A stretch of 64,000 nt of DNA from Alviniconcha marisindica (taxonomy: Eukaryota; Mollusca; Gastropoda; Provannidae), in NCBI GenBank assembly GCA_018857735.1, contig JABMCL010003710.1, forward strand, positions 20,001-84,000, written 5' to 3'. Below are positions 37,211 through 48,954 of the stretch, one piece after another; within the stretch, counting starts at the first letter, position 1; every line of letters begins with the position of its first letter. Both the position numbers and the translations under genes were made by a program. Below the pieces are notes generated by a model. The model did not search any database and was not told the origin of the DNA. It worked only from the letters and a program-made list of their open reading frames with translations.

Positions 37211-37914
37211 AAAATAATTTAAAAAAACACATCTCCCTAATCACAATGTTAATGTCATGGTAATCTTCTTTTCTTTTTCTTTCTTCTTCTTTTGTTGTTG
37301 TTGTGTGTTTGTACAATTTGTATAAATTGGTATAAATAGATAATTTACGGCTATGCCTTTTTTAAACTCTTAGTTCACATCACAGACGGCAATAATAAAC
37401 CTGTAGAGTTGCAGAAGTGTATTGAGCAGTAAGAATTTGTGTCATGGCATCATGCTGTTCCGATCGACTGAACAAATGAAAAAACCGCTGTCCGACAGCG
37501 GCAAATCAACTCCGAAACGTGTGCCGTCGTAAACACGGGTATTTTCGCCATTACGAAGTAAACACTTGAACGTATAAGTTTTTCTCTTTCAGTCGAAACA
37601 CTAAGAAAAAACTAGTTCGTTGATCGAAACGTGGACATTACTGTGCAAAATTCGGTCACTCGCGATCGAAACACTGACCTAAGGCCCGCTGTGTCATCCG
37701 AGAAACAGCGGGCTATCGAACGAAGACATCACTTTGAATTTGCACACTGCCGACCGAAACCTGTTTAATAATGGTCACTTCGCTTACAATTACGAAGAAA
37801 ATGCAAAAATAACGTTGTATCAATGAAAAGTAACTATTTAATCTGTCGGACGCAACATCACATTTCGATCGAAACTGTAAAAAGGTACATGACCCAAATC
37901 GAAAATTCACTCAC

Positions 37915-37974
37915 CGTTCCTTGTTGGCACCATGTTTGAAGAGAAAGTAGGCGCAAAGCACTGTGGGTAAACAT
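37915..37974 (-). CDS. Candidate small antisense gene, first coding exon
   Basis: On the - strand an ATG at 37974 (context GCGGCCATGTTT) opens 20 codons (MFTHSALRLLSLQTW...QGT) that end exactly at GGAACG|GTGAGT, a consensus donor. The N-terminus, with Arg, Ser, Leu and no acidic residue, would fit a mitochondrial targeting peptide, but that is a guess. The + strand around the start contains AAACATGGCCGC, like the YY1-type site often found at the start of TATA-less promoters. A second ATG at 37933 lies in another frame that hits a stop just after the splice. Confidence 0.33.
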
Positions 37975-38045
37975 GGCCGCGCTTTGTGCAAAAGACCGCG
38001 GTCACAAAATCGACGTTTATCCCCAGAATCGGCAATTCTTCGATC
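37969..38045 (-). promoter_or_regulatory. Possible TATA-less promoter of the antisense candidate
   Basis: A CG-containing island in AT-rich surroundings: AAACATGGCCGCGC (YY1-like, overlapping the start codon), then ACCGCGGTC, a palindrome at about 37994-38002, and CGATCGTAACGG near 38040. Suggestive only. Confidence 0.25.
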
Positions 38046-38640
38046 GTAACGGACTGACAAAATAAAACTTGAAATTTTTAAACTTGAAATTGTTTATTAC
38101 GAACGGAATCCAACGCTTTTATTATCACTGCTTTCGACTAAACACTGATTTTAGCTACAGCTTCTTTGTTTCACCACCCACAAGTCCGCAGTGAATAGTA
38201 GCAGACGAACGTTTTCGTCAGCATCGGAACCGGACCCAATGCGTTTCGATCGAAATAAACATATGTTTATTTCAATTATTCAGATTTTACAAAAAGTTAT
38301 GAGCCGTTTTCTCAAGCATTAAAAAGCTTTGACTATGTCCTGTCAGGCAGCAAAGGGAAAATTGCCTAAAGAAGAAAGATGCAAACAAAACGACAACTGA
38401 AGCGGTGCACCCGAAATGTCCACCCTTCCTTTGCCGATTTTCGGCCCGGACTTGGTGTAATTTTCATATTTTACTAACTCAAAAATGACTTTGGGAGTCA
38501 AGTTTATCTTTATTATCTCTTTGATGCATACTCTTTCAGATAAAGTTAGGTTTGTTCAGAGAAAACTTAAACCTGAAGAAGCATTTACGACCAAAAAATG
38601 GATGTCCTCGCCGAGCACCTTTTGGCACAGGCTCATATAT

Positions 38641-38785
38641 GTATGTGCACCTACACATGATTTTTTTGTGTGTGTGTGCGCGCGCGTGTGTGTGTGTGCA
38701 CATGCACATGATTTGTGTGTGTGTGTGTGTGTATGTGCACGTGCACATTGATTTTTGTGAGTGTGTGTGTGTTGGGGGGGGGGGG
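38641..38785. repeat. (GT)n blocks and a G run
   Basis: Several short GT blocks with CATGCACATG and GTGCACGTGCAC palindromes, then a G run of about 15 at 38774. Confidence 0.85.
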
Positions 38786-39048
38786 GGGAGGGGCACCTTT
38801 GTCCCAGGTATCTTCCTTGGTTGCATTTAAATGTTGCATTTCGCTTCTTTGACATTTTTGATTTGGTTGTTGTATGGAACTGTTGTTTCCTTCGGCGGCG
38901 TCGATTTGGCTGTTCCACTGCAGCACCCGTTACCTTCTTAGTTGATACGGCTGTTGCATTGAGCCTTAATGTGATAATTATCCTGACGTTCGAAATTAAA
39001 TAATCCGAAACAGAACGAATCCCAGAGGCCCTGTGCAGGCCAGATTTA

Positions 39049-39120
39049 ATGAGGCGACTCGGGTCTTTGCTTTTGCGTTTGTGTGACGTCTTTCGAGTAC
39101 TAATTAACTCCCCTGCTTGT
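39049..39120 (+). mobile_element. Family C fragment (right part)
   Basis: GAGGCGACTCGGGTCTTTGC then TTTCGAGTACTAATTAACTCC. This is the C unit without its GGTGGAGTTTATGTACC start. Confidence 0.7.
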
Positions 39121-39849
39121 TGGTTCCAGATTAAAACCAAAGTTTATTTATTTTTAACGTTCCCGTTACTATCCCAAAAACTCGAACCTTTTAATCAGAA
39201 TCCACTTTTTAGTATTAATCTAAATTTACCAAAGTAACAATGCGTGAAATTAGATGTTCAATGATGCCCGCATACTACTTCTTCTTCTGTGCCATCGTTG
39301 GACCATGACATACTGGTCAACATCCCTCCAGAAGAGAGCTTTGTAGAGGATGGGTTGTTTGGATTCAACCAAATTTCGCTTGAAAAGTACTGTTGCTCAG
39401 CGTCACTTATACTAACCGTCCGTTTTGCTGTCTAGTACCGAGTTCTGTTTCTGTACTCGGCCTTGTTTCTATCGACTTTGTTTTGAAGTCCTGCAAGCAG
39501 TTGTTTGTGTTTCTTCCCTTGAGGTCAGGTGTTTTGACGGGAACCTGTGTGCATTGCCTGGTAACGCGAACGCCTGCCGTCCCCAAGGAGTCCATTGAGG
39601 TGTCAAACCAGATCACCTGGGGATTACTGCGTTGTCCTAAACAAACAGTCCATCCACACGAATATGGCCGGCCATGGAATCTCGTGCTAGGGCCGCACTC
39701 AGCTCTTTCTTGTCTCCATCGCCTCGCTTACATGTTCTTCTTCGTCGTTTTTATTTCAAGCCTTTTCAAATAAGTGATATTAGACTGAAATTACGATGAT
39801 CAAGATATGTCCATAAGTTATCACAAAACAACGTCAGATGCGCGCGCGC

Positions 39850-39966
<117 letters not shown>

Positions 39967-40165
39967 AAGAAGAAGAAAAGAAAGAAAAAGTATGCGTATG
40001 TGCTTGTTTTTGTAGCCGCAAACAAATGTTTGTTCAAGTATGGTTTAAGATTGTCGTTTCTTTTGAATTTGTTGTTATTTTGGTGCAATTTATTTGACAT
40101 GAAAAAAAATGTTATAGTATTATCTGGATATTCGTAAGACCAGTCTAGTATCGCGTCTGTGAAAA

Positions 40166-40264
40166 GACTTAACTTTTAAAGAGAGAGGAGAGCCGAAGCG
40201 GAATCGAACCTATGTCCTGCTTACCAGCCTAACCTAACGCCTTACCGCTTGGCCACACCGGCAC
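40166..40264 (-). mobile_element. SINE A, tRNA-like head
   Basis: On the - strand GTGCCGGTGTGGCCAAGCGG TAAGGCG ... GGTTCGATTCCGCTTCGGCT CTCCTCTCTC. It has a small internal duplication (TTAGGTTAGG). Confidence 0.85.
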
Positions 40265-41168
40265 GCGGAGTAGACTCGGCTCTTTCTTATCTTCATCGCT
40301 TCGCTCGTGTGGATGTATTACGTGGATAGATTAATAGATCATCTCCGTCTCAATTTGCATTCGGGAGAAGAAGAGGAGGACGTCTGCTAATTAGTAGTTG
40401 CAATCGAGCTGAACTGGAGCAGTTTAATCATCGAGCTCATGACACTGTTCTTTGGGGACAGTTTAGCTGACACGTTTATCTCTTCTCTGTATGAAATAAT
40501 CAGTCGATTTTGGTAACCACTGTTTGTTTGTTGTAAGTGTAAGAGACCACTGGTTGTTTGTCCTGGAGTAGTAGGTAATTGGCCATTTTGCTTCGGGTTC
40601 CGAAACTACCAAATCCAGAGGAAGATATTCAGTTGGAAAGATCCTTCGGGTGCCAGTTATCTCACCTTCCACACCATCGGGAGCATCGGAACTGATAAAT
40701 TGGTTCAGATAAGCAGGTCGGGTGACAACGAGTCCTTCTCGATTTAACAAGAGCGACAGGAAAGCGATTAGTGTTCAGATCTGTAGATCTGTGTTGCTTG
40801 CAGGCGATGAGTGCGTGTGGACCGAACGGACCTGACATTGATACTGGAAACTGACCGCTGCCAGCACGTGTCAGTCAGATGATTTGTTTAGCTGCTGTTA
40901 GGGCCTGCCATGCAGTTGAGCATTCAACATGAACAGCGCCTACGCAATAAACTGACTCGTTATGCGAGGCGGAATAGTTCTATGACACGATTACTTCACG
41001 TCGAATCTAGTTTGTGGTTTGATCACTTGGTGCTATGTACATCTGTGCTCTTTGTTTAACAGTTACATGAAAACGAAATGCTGAAGAAAAAACTCGATGC
41101 AGCGCGCGTGCATATGCGTATACATGTGTGAATGGGTGCGTACGTGCTTGTGTGTCTGCGTACGTTCT

Positions 41169-41169
<1 letters not shown>

Positions 41170-41234
<65 letters not shown>
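41170..41234. repeat. (GT)n microsatellite
   Basis: About 31 GT units with one GGT interruption. Confidence 0.95.
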
Positions 41235-41236
<2 letters not shown>

Positions 41237-41463
41237 CGTTGTCTTGGCTTGTGGAATTGAAATTTTTAATTTAATTATAAAAAATAAAATCTGTGTTTAT
41301 ACTTTTTAAATCAGTGCTCGAACTAAAACTCGTACTCACAGATTTTAAAATTCATGTACAAACACTCGTTGAACTCGCCTGTTCGCTCCCACCAAACCAG
41401 GATTCACACCCTCTTTCTGTAATGCAGTGTAAGAGAGTATAAAACGCGTACACCTGACATGTA

Positions 41464-41533
41464 CTCAGCTCCCGTCCCTAATAAGCCCTATTGTTTCTGT
41501 GGACGTAAAGCACCGTGATTACTTACTTACATG
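41464..41533 (+). mobile_element. SINE A or B 3' end
   Basis: CAGCTCCCGTCCCTAATAAG CCCTATTGTTTCTGTGGACG TAAAGCACCGTGATTACTTAC is the A-type 3' end and TTAC tail without the head or body. Confidence 0.8.
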
Positions 41534-42635
41534 TGCCCGAAGTGCACAATACAAAACAATAGGGTCGACGAAAGCGTACAAAGAACCAAGAGAACAATCA
41601 CACTTCCGGGTCGCAGAGAATGTAGAAGATTGCTTTCCCTTACTTAAAACCACGCCCCTTTAGCTTGGATCCACAATGCATGCGTCGCCTTCCGGCCTCC
41701 CCTTCCTCGCCTACAGACCGGTAGTCGCTTTGTGGGAGTATGCCTTTGACTTCACAAGCGTCCCTTTAAGGAACAGCTCAGATGATTAGCAGCAACTGTG
41801 CTCGAACACAAGCAGTTGTCGGGGCAGGCAAAGAAAATTTGCTTTCCATAATTTGTTGGCGAAGGGGCACAATTGTTAGGCATCCTCAGCGAGCAATTGT
41901 CGAGATTTAGGCGAGAATGTCTTTCGATGATTTCCCTGGGACGTAAAATTTAATGGTGTCTGCCCGGAACAGTCATAGTTTGGAGTGTCGTTGTTGGTGC
42001 AGAGGTGGTTTCCGTTCAAATTACGGCTCGTTTGTTACTGACGACTGAGGTAAAGCTGCTATTGTCCGGAGATAATTTTACGCTCTGACGAGTTACGGAC
42101 ATGGAGACGATCTCAGTGTTTAATCAGAAAGTATAATGTGTGAAGGCGGTGCTAATATTCGGGTTGGACAGTGCCGGAAAGTAGTTGTAACTAACGTTAG
42201 GGTCGGTAAATGCTTCAGAGGCAGTGTTGTTGATGATGTCTGTTTCGGTAGTGCGCGATTCTATTGACCAAATGCTCAGACCGCTGAAGGAGAGCGTCTT
42301 CTTTCTTCTTCTTTTTTAGGGTGTCAGGGTTGTGTTAGAATCAGAACGTGTCTATGGAAGGCAGTGCCGATGTTTTGCTCCGAAAATTCATGGAGGCTTT
42401 ACTTTGATTTCCATTCATTCATGCTGGTCAGATACATATATTCATAAGACAGCAAGGTGTCATTAAACTTATAAAGGCAAATACATTTATCTAATTACAT
42501 ATATTTCTATGTAACGCTTGCCCGTATTACTAATCTGTTCAGACTTTCGTCTGCTCCTTTGCGCACGTTTTATTCCATTTTTTTGAAATCAGTAACAGAA
42601 GCGTTTACCCTAAAACCACCATCCTAAGGTGGCCC

Positions 42636-42746
42636 TGTGCAGTTGACAGTACACCAGAATCCAGTTACTAACTGTGCGGTTGACAGCACACCAGAATCCA
42701 GTTACTAACTGTGCGGTTGACAGGACGCTAAAATCCAATTGGTAAG
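42636..42746. repeat. Tandem array, three 37-bp copies
   Basis: TGTGC(A/G)GTTGACAG starts at 42636, 42673 and 42710. Copies 1 and 2 are nearly identical; copy 3 is diverged in its right half. Confidence 0.93.
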
Positions 42747-43464
42747 TAATCTTTAATTCTGGGGATGGAGTGTTCAGCTTCTAACAAGATTATCTTGGTG
42801 AAATTTGAATAGGTAATATTTATATCTTCGTTTGCAATTGTACTGATTTCTAGAGGGTAAAAGGAATAACCAGAAATGCTCAACAATCAACAACTGCTGA
42901 GTAACAAACTTACCTGAAACCACAACAGAATGACGTATGCAAGTCGTCATTTGAGTACTCGAATGCTCAGTGCCCAGTCCGCCTTTGCTTTCTGCTTCAG
43001 TTTGAACCAAACATAATATACATACTTTGTAACTGAAGTTATAGTACTTATACCCACACCTGTTTGGGCGCCATCTGCTACTGTTGTATAGTGCTTGGGA
43101 CTGAGACGCCCTAGCGCCCTAAGTATCCAATTGTTACTTAACAGCAGACACGTGCGGCAGTTAAGGGGACGTTTCACGTGCACGAAAGCTCCTTGTGTTG
43201 GGGTCGTGTCACGTCGACCGCGTTGCCATATGCTAGTGTTTGCCTCCCGTGTTTCGGTGTCATCCTTTGCCGATATGACTGACCGTATAGGACGGCGATG
43301 GCTGTTCTCCAATGATGTCGGTATCTTGTGTTCTATAGTCTGTTGTTTGTAGTACCTACCCCCACCCCTTCAGGACTATGGGCCAGTTTGTCGCGTTGCT
43401 GGTTGCCAACTTTTTCTCCGTGCCATTTTGCCGAGCATCGATCTGCTTACTTTTTCAAGCTTGA

Positions 43465-43710
<246 letters not shown>

Positions 43711-44334
43711 CACACGGTAAATCACACACTCACATGGCAGTACGATATTTTGGCAAACTGGCACTGTCTGCATTCTTTCTACGTTAGTCAGTGAAATTTT
43801 GAAGGCATTTAATCTGAAGGCTTCAGTTTTAAAACAAATCGGTTTCGTTTAATAAAAGCAGACGCTGGGGACAAAATTCCACCCACTGGATTTAAATCCA
43901 CCATCTACCAAACGTTTCTATAATAACTTCTATGGTAAAGTTTGAATAATGGTTTTCCTCTGTGTGAATGATTGTCGTTCATCAGGTTAAAAGGTCTGCT
44001 GTCGCTATTGTCGACCGTCTGGTTAGATTATCATTATAACTCTTGCAGAGTATTAATGAAGACGGAACAGGGTTTTTCGGCCCGGTGCAGCACCAGCCGT
44101 CTTCAGCATCCATCAGATCTGTCTCTTTGGGAAGAAGTTTGGAAGGAGAAGTGAAAAGGTTTAAATCCCAGTGATTGGCGCCCGTGTCAGATTAGCTTTG
44201 TAGTGAATTTATGGTGAATCCCAGAACAATGCTGCTTCTCAGTCAAAGCTCACCCGGCTCCTTCATTATCTTCCATCCATCACCAAGGTCGGGTATTTAA
44301 GGGACGAGATCTGCATGCACTCGCATTGTCACAC

Positions 44335-44372
44335 TAATGTCAGCCCGACATCTGAGGACATTAAGCCTCTTT
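44335..44372 (+). mobile_element. Family E 3' end fragment
   Basis: CTAATGTCAGCCCGACATCT GAGGACATTAAGCCTC matches the E 3' end. Confidence 0.65.
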
Positions 44373-44879
44373 CGCATCGCATGCACTCGCTGCGGTTGGC
44401 TGGCTATCTTGCCGGATCAGCACACGCTAATGAGGGAGAAAACCGGACAGTGGAATTATTTGTGGCGAACTGATCATCATTCATATCCCTGTCTGATCTT
44501 TCCTCCAGGCCCATACTATTAAGTCGACGTTTCCATTTCCGCAGCCTTTTGTGGATCCACGGAGTGCACGCTGGTTGAGGTGAAAGAAACGAATGTACTA
44601 GCTGAGGTATGGAGGCTTTGTCCACGGTCTTTATTCCGTATCGCACTTGCAATGAGGAAATTAATGAAATGACCAGCTTAACATGGGTTATTCTGATACA
44701 TTCTGCGTCCGCTATAATAAATCAGGTTTTTAAAGAATGTCTGTATGCCGATTTGTTCAGGTGTTGTCGGTTTAATTATTTTCTTGCATGGTCTGGTGGT
44801 CTGGCTAGGGAGAAGAAAGGAGCTTTATTTCTTTACTGCACGCACGCATTTATACAGCACGCATACGTACACGCTCTCT

Positions 44880-44990
44880 GTCTGTCTTTTTGTCTGTCTT
44901 TCTCTGTCTTTGTCTCTCTGTGTCTCTGTCTCTCTCTCTCTGTCTCTCTCGGTCTGCCCCCCCCTCCTCTCTCTCACGCGCACGCGCTCC

Positions 44991-45021
<31 letters not shown>
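44880..45021. repeat. CTGT/CT arrays, C run and CA array
   Basis: Pyrimidine arrays on the + strand, a C run of about 18 at 44990 and a short CA array. Confidence 0.93.
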
Positions 45022-45255
45022 ATTGCAATGTCATTTCAATGTCGGCAACTTCACATGAAAACTTCAGACTGTGATCAAATACTTTTTTCTACATCAACAT
45101 CCATGGTGGATGCAGATGCAGATATTGACGCTTTACAATTGTAGCAGAAATACTATGGAGAGGAAAAAATGTGGTCAGATACTAAGCATGTACATGTAGA
45201 CCGGTATACGAGTGCATACAGTCATTGCATGCCGTGGTTGTTCAACAGTAAAGGA

Positions 45256-45400
45256 TATACCTCTGGTGGAGTTTATGTGCCTTGTATTTACACGCGTGCG
45301 AGGTGAGCTACCATCGGCGACTCAGGTCTTTGTTGTTGTACCTGTGTTACGTATTCGAACGCTAATTAACTCCCTTGTGTGTTGATTGTGTCAGTAATGT
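45256..45400 (+). mobile_element. Family C element, single orientation
   Basis: ATACCTCTGGTGGAGTTTATG ... CTTGTATTTACACGCGTGCG ... CGGCGACTCAGGTCTTTGTT ... ATTCGAACGCTAATTAACTCC CTTGTGTGTTGATT. This is the complete + strand C unit, so C also exists without its inverted partner. Confidence 0.82.
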
Positions 45401-46091
45401 CTTCATTTCAACATCTTCAAACAGAGCAATCTGAAACTTCACAGGTAAAGTCGTTGTTTTGGCAGTCTTTGAAAGGCTACTAGTACTTTGTGGGAATAAC
45501 GCGTTGATGAGTGATTAGTTCCGAGAGCTATCTGCCGAGTGCACACAACCTCGATTTGGTGCATGACCAAGTTTTTCGTGGTCTATCTAGAATTTAATTT
45601 AATTAATGCCGTTATGAGGGCCATTAACTGATTATTTTGTTCGCTCCTTCAGAGGCTTGATTTACTTTTCATGTCTGTTTATCTCAACTTGTTTGGACTT
45701 GTTTCAATTACGGCCTTGCTATCTGGTGCATGCACGACCATTTTATGCCTCTGTCAACGTGAAAGTTTACATTTCTTGCGTTTTATCGAAGTCTAGGTGC
45801 CGGTTAACGCTGTCGTTATGGGCTCAATATATTTACCTCTTAACACCTTTAATCGTTTAACAAGTACATGCAGAATCTGTGACGCAGTTTTGGTGTGACA
45901 AATCACACCATTCTTGTCTTCTGTGGTCATAACGAGTTTGAGCTAAGGAGACCATAAAGATGTGTGTTTCTTGCTGGTCGATCAGAAGACGTGGCAGATT
46001 AGCATAACACAAGATAATATGTTATTGACGATTCGTCTAAAAACAAATTGTGTTATCTCTCGATCGTATATTGAAGCATTGTCCGGAAAAG

Positions 46092-46092
<1 letters not shown>

Positions 46093-46168
<76 letters not shown>
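46093..46168. repeat. (CA)n microsatellite
   Basis: About 38 CA units. Confidence 0.97.
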
Positions 46169-46171
<3 letters not shown>

Positions 46172-47320
46172 GGAGTCAGTGAACACACGCACACACACCC
46201 ACACCCCCACCCACCCGACCGCGCTCACGCACCCACACACAAGGTCAACATGCAACACATGTCTCTTTTTCACATGAAAACACTGATGTAGCAGAGGTAA
46301 AAATGGACCCCTGTATTACATAATCGCGGTGATGGTAGTTGTGTTAAGCAGAAATCTTCCACACGAGCGACTGTCCACGGCAGTTGTCAACAGGCGCGTG
46401 ACGAACGTCAGACCGAGGCTTAGCAACGGGGAAGTAGAAACACTCTCACGAACGAAACAGGCTGGCTACCCGGGATGGGATCCTATCTTCGTTAGCTTGC
46501 GCTTGCGTATCCTAGGACAGATGCGAGTTGCATCATTTTTGACGACTCGACAGCCGGTCCTTGTTGACGTTCGGGACTTTGGATTTATTTCCCCTGAGAG
46601 CCATTGTCTCCCCTGGGTCCCGCGCGTCTCGCACCAGCCGCGTGACCGAAAGCAGATATATTGGTGTACTACAGCGGTACAGTGTATCGCTAGTCTATTG
46701 AACTAGAACAAACAAACCTTTTTCATCGTTACATTATGATGAAACAAACAAGGCTAAACTGGGAAAATAAAATAAAACACCCAATATGATGAGGTCTAGC
46801 CTGTAGTGAAAGCTAGAGTAAACACAACGAAAAAGACCGAAACGCCACGCACCTAACAAGGCTCGACAAAGATGAAATAACAAGGGGGAAATAAACAAAG
46901 GCCCAACCACTGAAAAGGAGTTTCATCCCTATATGTTGATTTGAAATCCTCTTTATATTATTTGAACTGGACATTTTTCAAAGTCGGTTGCCCTGTGGAC
47001 ACTCAACAGACCCGACTTCCACGTTTGGTTGCTTGTCTGTTTGTGACGTCACTGCCCGACCGTTGACCTTTAGCTTAAAATAGCTCTCGCGGAATCTCAC
47101 ATTCAAAATGGCGCTGGTTTTGAAACGTTCAGTTGACCGTATTTTCCGACCTTTTTGCCAAAATAAACGCATTACAACCTAGTCGAGGCCTGAAAAAGTT
47201 TAAACAAGTGAGTAATAGACTGTTTCTTCTCTTCGAACGTTAGTACGGACCTATATGTTGTTTTGAAACGATTTTGGAGCGATTTTGTGGCCCGAAACTG
47301 CCTTTATAGGCCCTTTAAAC
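46169..47320. other. No firmly supported gene
   Basis: A 125-codon + frame at 46329-46706 has no recognisable domain. A promoter-like patch is described at 47044. Confidence 0.4.
47044..47207 (+). promoter_or_regulatory. Possible promoter and first exon: CRE palindrome and ATGGCG start
   Basis: TGACGTCA, the full cAMP-response-element palindrome, lies at 47044-47051. It is followed by AAAATGGCGC at 47105, which combines a YY1-like site with a good start context. The ATG at 47108 opens only 24 codons (MALVLKRSVD...), then TAG. A GTGAGT donor follows at 47208. It could be a first exon with a short upstream frame, a decayed retrocopy or chance. Confidence 0.25.
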
Positions 47321-47456
47321 TTGTTTAACGCAGACTTTGTCTCCGAAGAAGGACTGGCTGGGACCAAGATCCCAGGAGGTGGGAGCAGAGGAATATAATT
47401 ATACCTAACACCACACTGTCACCACCAGAATTGTTCCTGCATTAAGATGGGCAGCT
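47321..47456 (-). mobile_element. SINE A' fragment (3' part)
   Basis: On the - strand the piece reads CTTAATGCAGGAACAATTCT GGTGGTGACAGTG ... GATCTTGGTCCCAGCCAG ... AAACAAG. The head is missing. Confidence 0.75.
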
Positions 47457-47499
47457 GCATGACCGAAAGCAGAGATGTGACTGTACTGCAGCAATATAG

Positions 47500-47624
47500 T
47501 GTTTGGTTTGTTAAACTCATTTAACGTCGGGTTGCTGGCGAGAGGTGTGGGAAGAGGGATATACCTAACACCACACTGCCACCACCAAAATTATTTATGC
47601 ATTAAGATGGGCAGCCGTATGACC
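47500..47624 (-). mobile_element. SINE A' fragment (3' part)
   Basis: A second A' 3' part, shorter in the middle, in direct repeat with the previous one. CCGTATGACCGAAAGCAGAG follows both it and its neighbour, so the two probably arose by a local duplication. Confidence 0.7.
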
Positions 47625-47639
47625 GAAAGCAGAGAAAGG

Positions 47640-47964
47640 TAAGTAAACATGGTGCTTAACGTCCATAAACCGTAAGGCTTATTAGGGACGGGGAGAAGGG
47701 GGGAAGCGGGTTGGGATTGGGGTGGGGGGGGGGGGAGGGAGATATATACCTATCGCTATACTGTCACCACTAGAATGATTCCTGCATTAAGATGGGCAGC
47801 GATGAGAGCCATTTTAATGTTTCAGTAGGAAGTGATGGAAAAGTCACAAGACAGTGTCCACAAACCACAACCTTTTTGAAGAGAAAGGAGAGCCGAAGCG
47901 GTATCGAACCGAGGTCCTTCCACTTACCAGCCTAACGCCTTACCGCTAGGCCAAACCGGCTCAC
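47640..47964 (-). mobile_element. SINE A, full length
   Basis: On the - strand GTGAGCCGGTTTGGCCTAGC head, body, pyrimidine tract (G-rich on + at 47697-47740), 3' end and TTAC tail, all present. It sits inside a cluster of A' copies. Confidence 0.93.
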
Positions 47965-47999
47965 AAAGCAGAGGTATTACTGTACTACGGCAATATAGT

Positions 48000-48335
48000 A
48001 TGTGGTTTTGTTAAGCTTGCGTAACGGCGAGAGGTCTCCGAAGAGGTACTGTCGGAGACCGAGATCCCAGTAGGTGGGAGAAGAAGGAAACTATGCCTAA
48101 CACTACACTGCATAGTTCAGGAGCTGTGTGAGAGTCGAGGTGGACGTCCAGGGTTGTCCGTCCTAACGAGCCTTCTGGTTTCCGTGGACGTAAAGCTATA
48201 CTGAACCATGCTTCGGCATTGGTTTCAGCTTGTCCCTAATATGTCAACTGACATCTGAGGACATTAAGCAACACTTCACCAACACTACACTGTCACTACC
48301 GAAATGATTTCTGTATTGAGATGGGCAGCCTAAAG
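48000..48335 (-). mobile_element. SINE A' fragment split by an E insertion
   Basis: The left part (to 48110) and the right part (from 48281) together give the A' 3' half on the - strand. The break is the E element at 48111-48280. Confidence 0.8.
48111..48280 (+). mobile_element. Family E retroposon nested in A', 12-bp TSD
   Basis: CATAGTTCAGGAGCTGTGTG ... GTGGACGTAAAGCTATACTG ... CATCTGAGGACATTAAGCAA CACTTCACC. AACACTACACTG at 48099-48110 and 48281-48292 is a perfect 12-bp duplication of A' sequence. Confidence 0.93.
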
Positions 48336-48369
48336 CAGAGATACTACTGTACTACAGAAATATAGTGCT

Positions 48370-48655
48370 TGTTTTGTTTAACGTGTATAACGCCGAGTTG
48401 TCTCCGAACAGATATTGGCGGGGACTGAAATCCCAGGAGGTAGGGGAAGAGGGGGACTGTACATAACGCTGCACTGTCATCAGCAGAATAATTTCTACAT
48501 TAAGATGGGCAACGATGAGAACCGTTTTCGTGTTTCATTAACTGAGAGGGGCAATGTTACAAGACGGTGTCCACATTATGTTGTTGTTTGTTTGTTTTCT
48601 TTTCTTTTCTTTTTAAGAGAAAGGAGAGCCGATGAAGTGTAATGACTGCCGAGAG
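48370..48655 (-). mobile_element. SINE A', nearly full length
   Basis: On the - strand the remains of the head (GGCTCTCCTTTCTCTTAAAA), then the A body, then the A' tail with CGGAGACAACTCGGCGTTAT. It shows that A' has the A head and body with a different 3' end. Confidence 0.8.
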
Positions 48656-48954
48656 CGACGTTCACGAGGAGCGGCGTGTGTCCTCTTGATTAGGGAGGGG
48701 CCAGTTTAGAGTTACTATTCAAGATTCAAGATTACTTTATTATCTCATCAGAGAAATTAAAACGTGGCTGAACATCAACCACATCACAGTACGCAATAAC
48801 ACATAGTGTATTTTTAAAACTCAAAAAACGATATGGTGGTGAGTACCCGGTGGACACGCAGCTGATTGAGTTAGTGTATAGTGGGTGTGACATACCAGTC
48901 CGGTATGAAAATGCTGTTTGAATGTTTGAATATTATACAGGCGAACATTTTGTC

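Larger units (their letters stand above)
35213..38640. other. SINE-free AT-rich block with inverted termini
   Basis: A 27-bp sequence at 35213-35239 (beginning ATATATGAGCATGTGCC) is the reverse complement of 38614-38640 with one mismatch. Both ends lie next to GT-type microsatellites. Between them none of the A, B, E or F families seen elsewhere occurs. A direct duplication (about 35683-35815 and 35873-36020) shares GACTGCAGCA, ATTTTATCTGT(C/T)GGATG and ACACAGCT. A GATCGAAAC word recurs in 37590-38250. It may be a non-autonomous DNA transposon, or an ordinary intron part that happens to lie between two opposed repeats. No transposase frame is present. Confidence 0.45.

Noticed and set aside
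37915..37933. ATG at 37933 (- strand, MVPTRN) as start of the antisense candidate
   Set aside because: It has a nicer context, but after splicing to 36601 it meets a stop at the second codon. The ATG at 37974 is in the frame that continues.
46329..46706. 125-codon + frame
   Set aside because: No motif, no splice context and a composition like the flanks.
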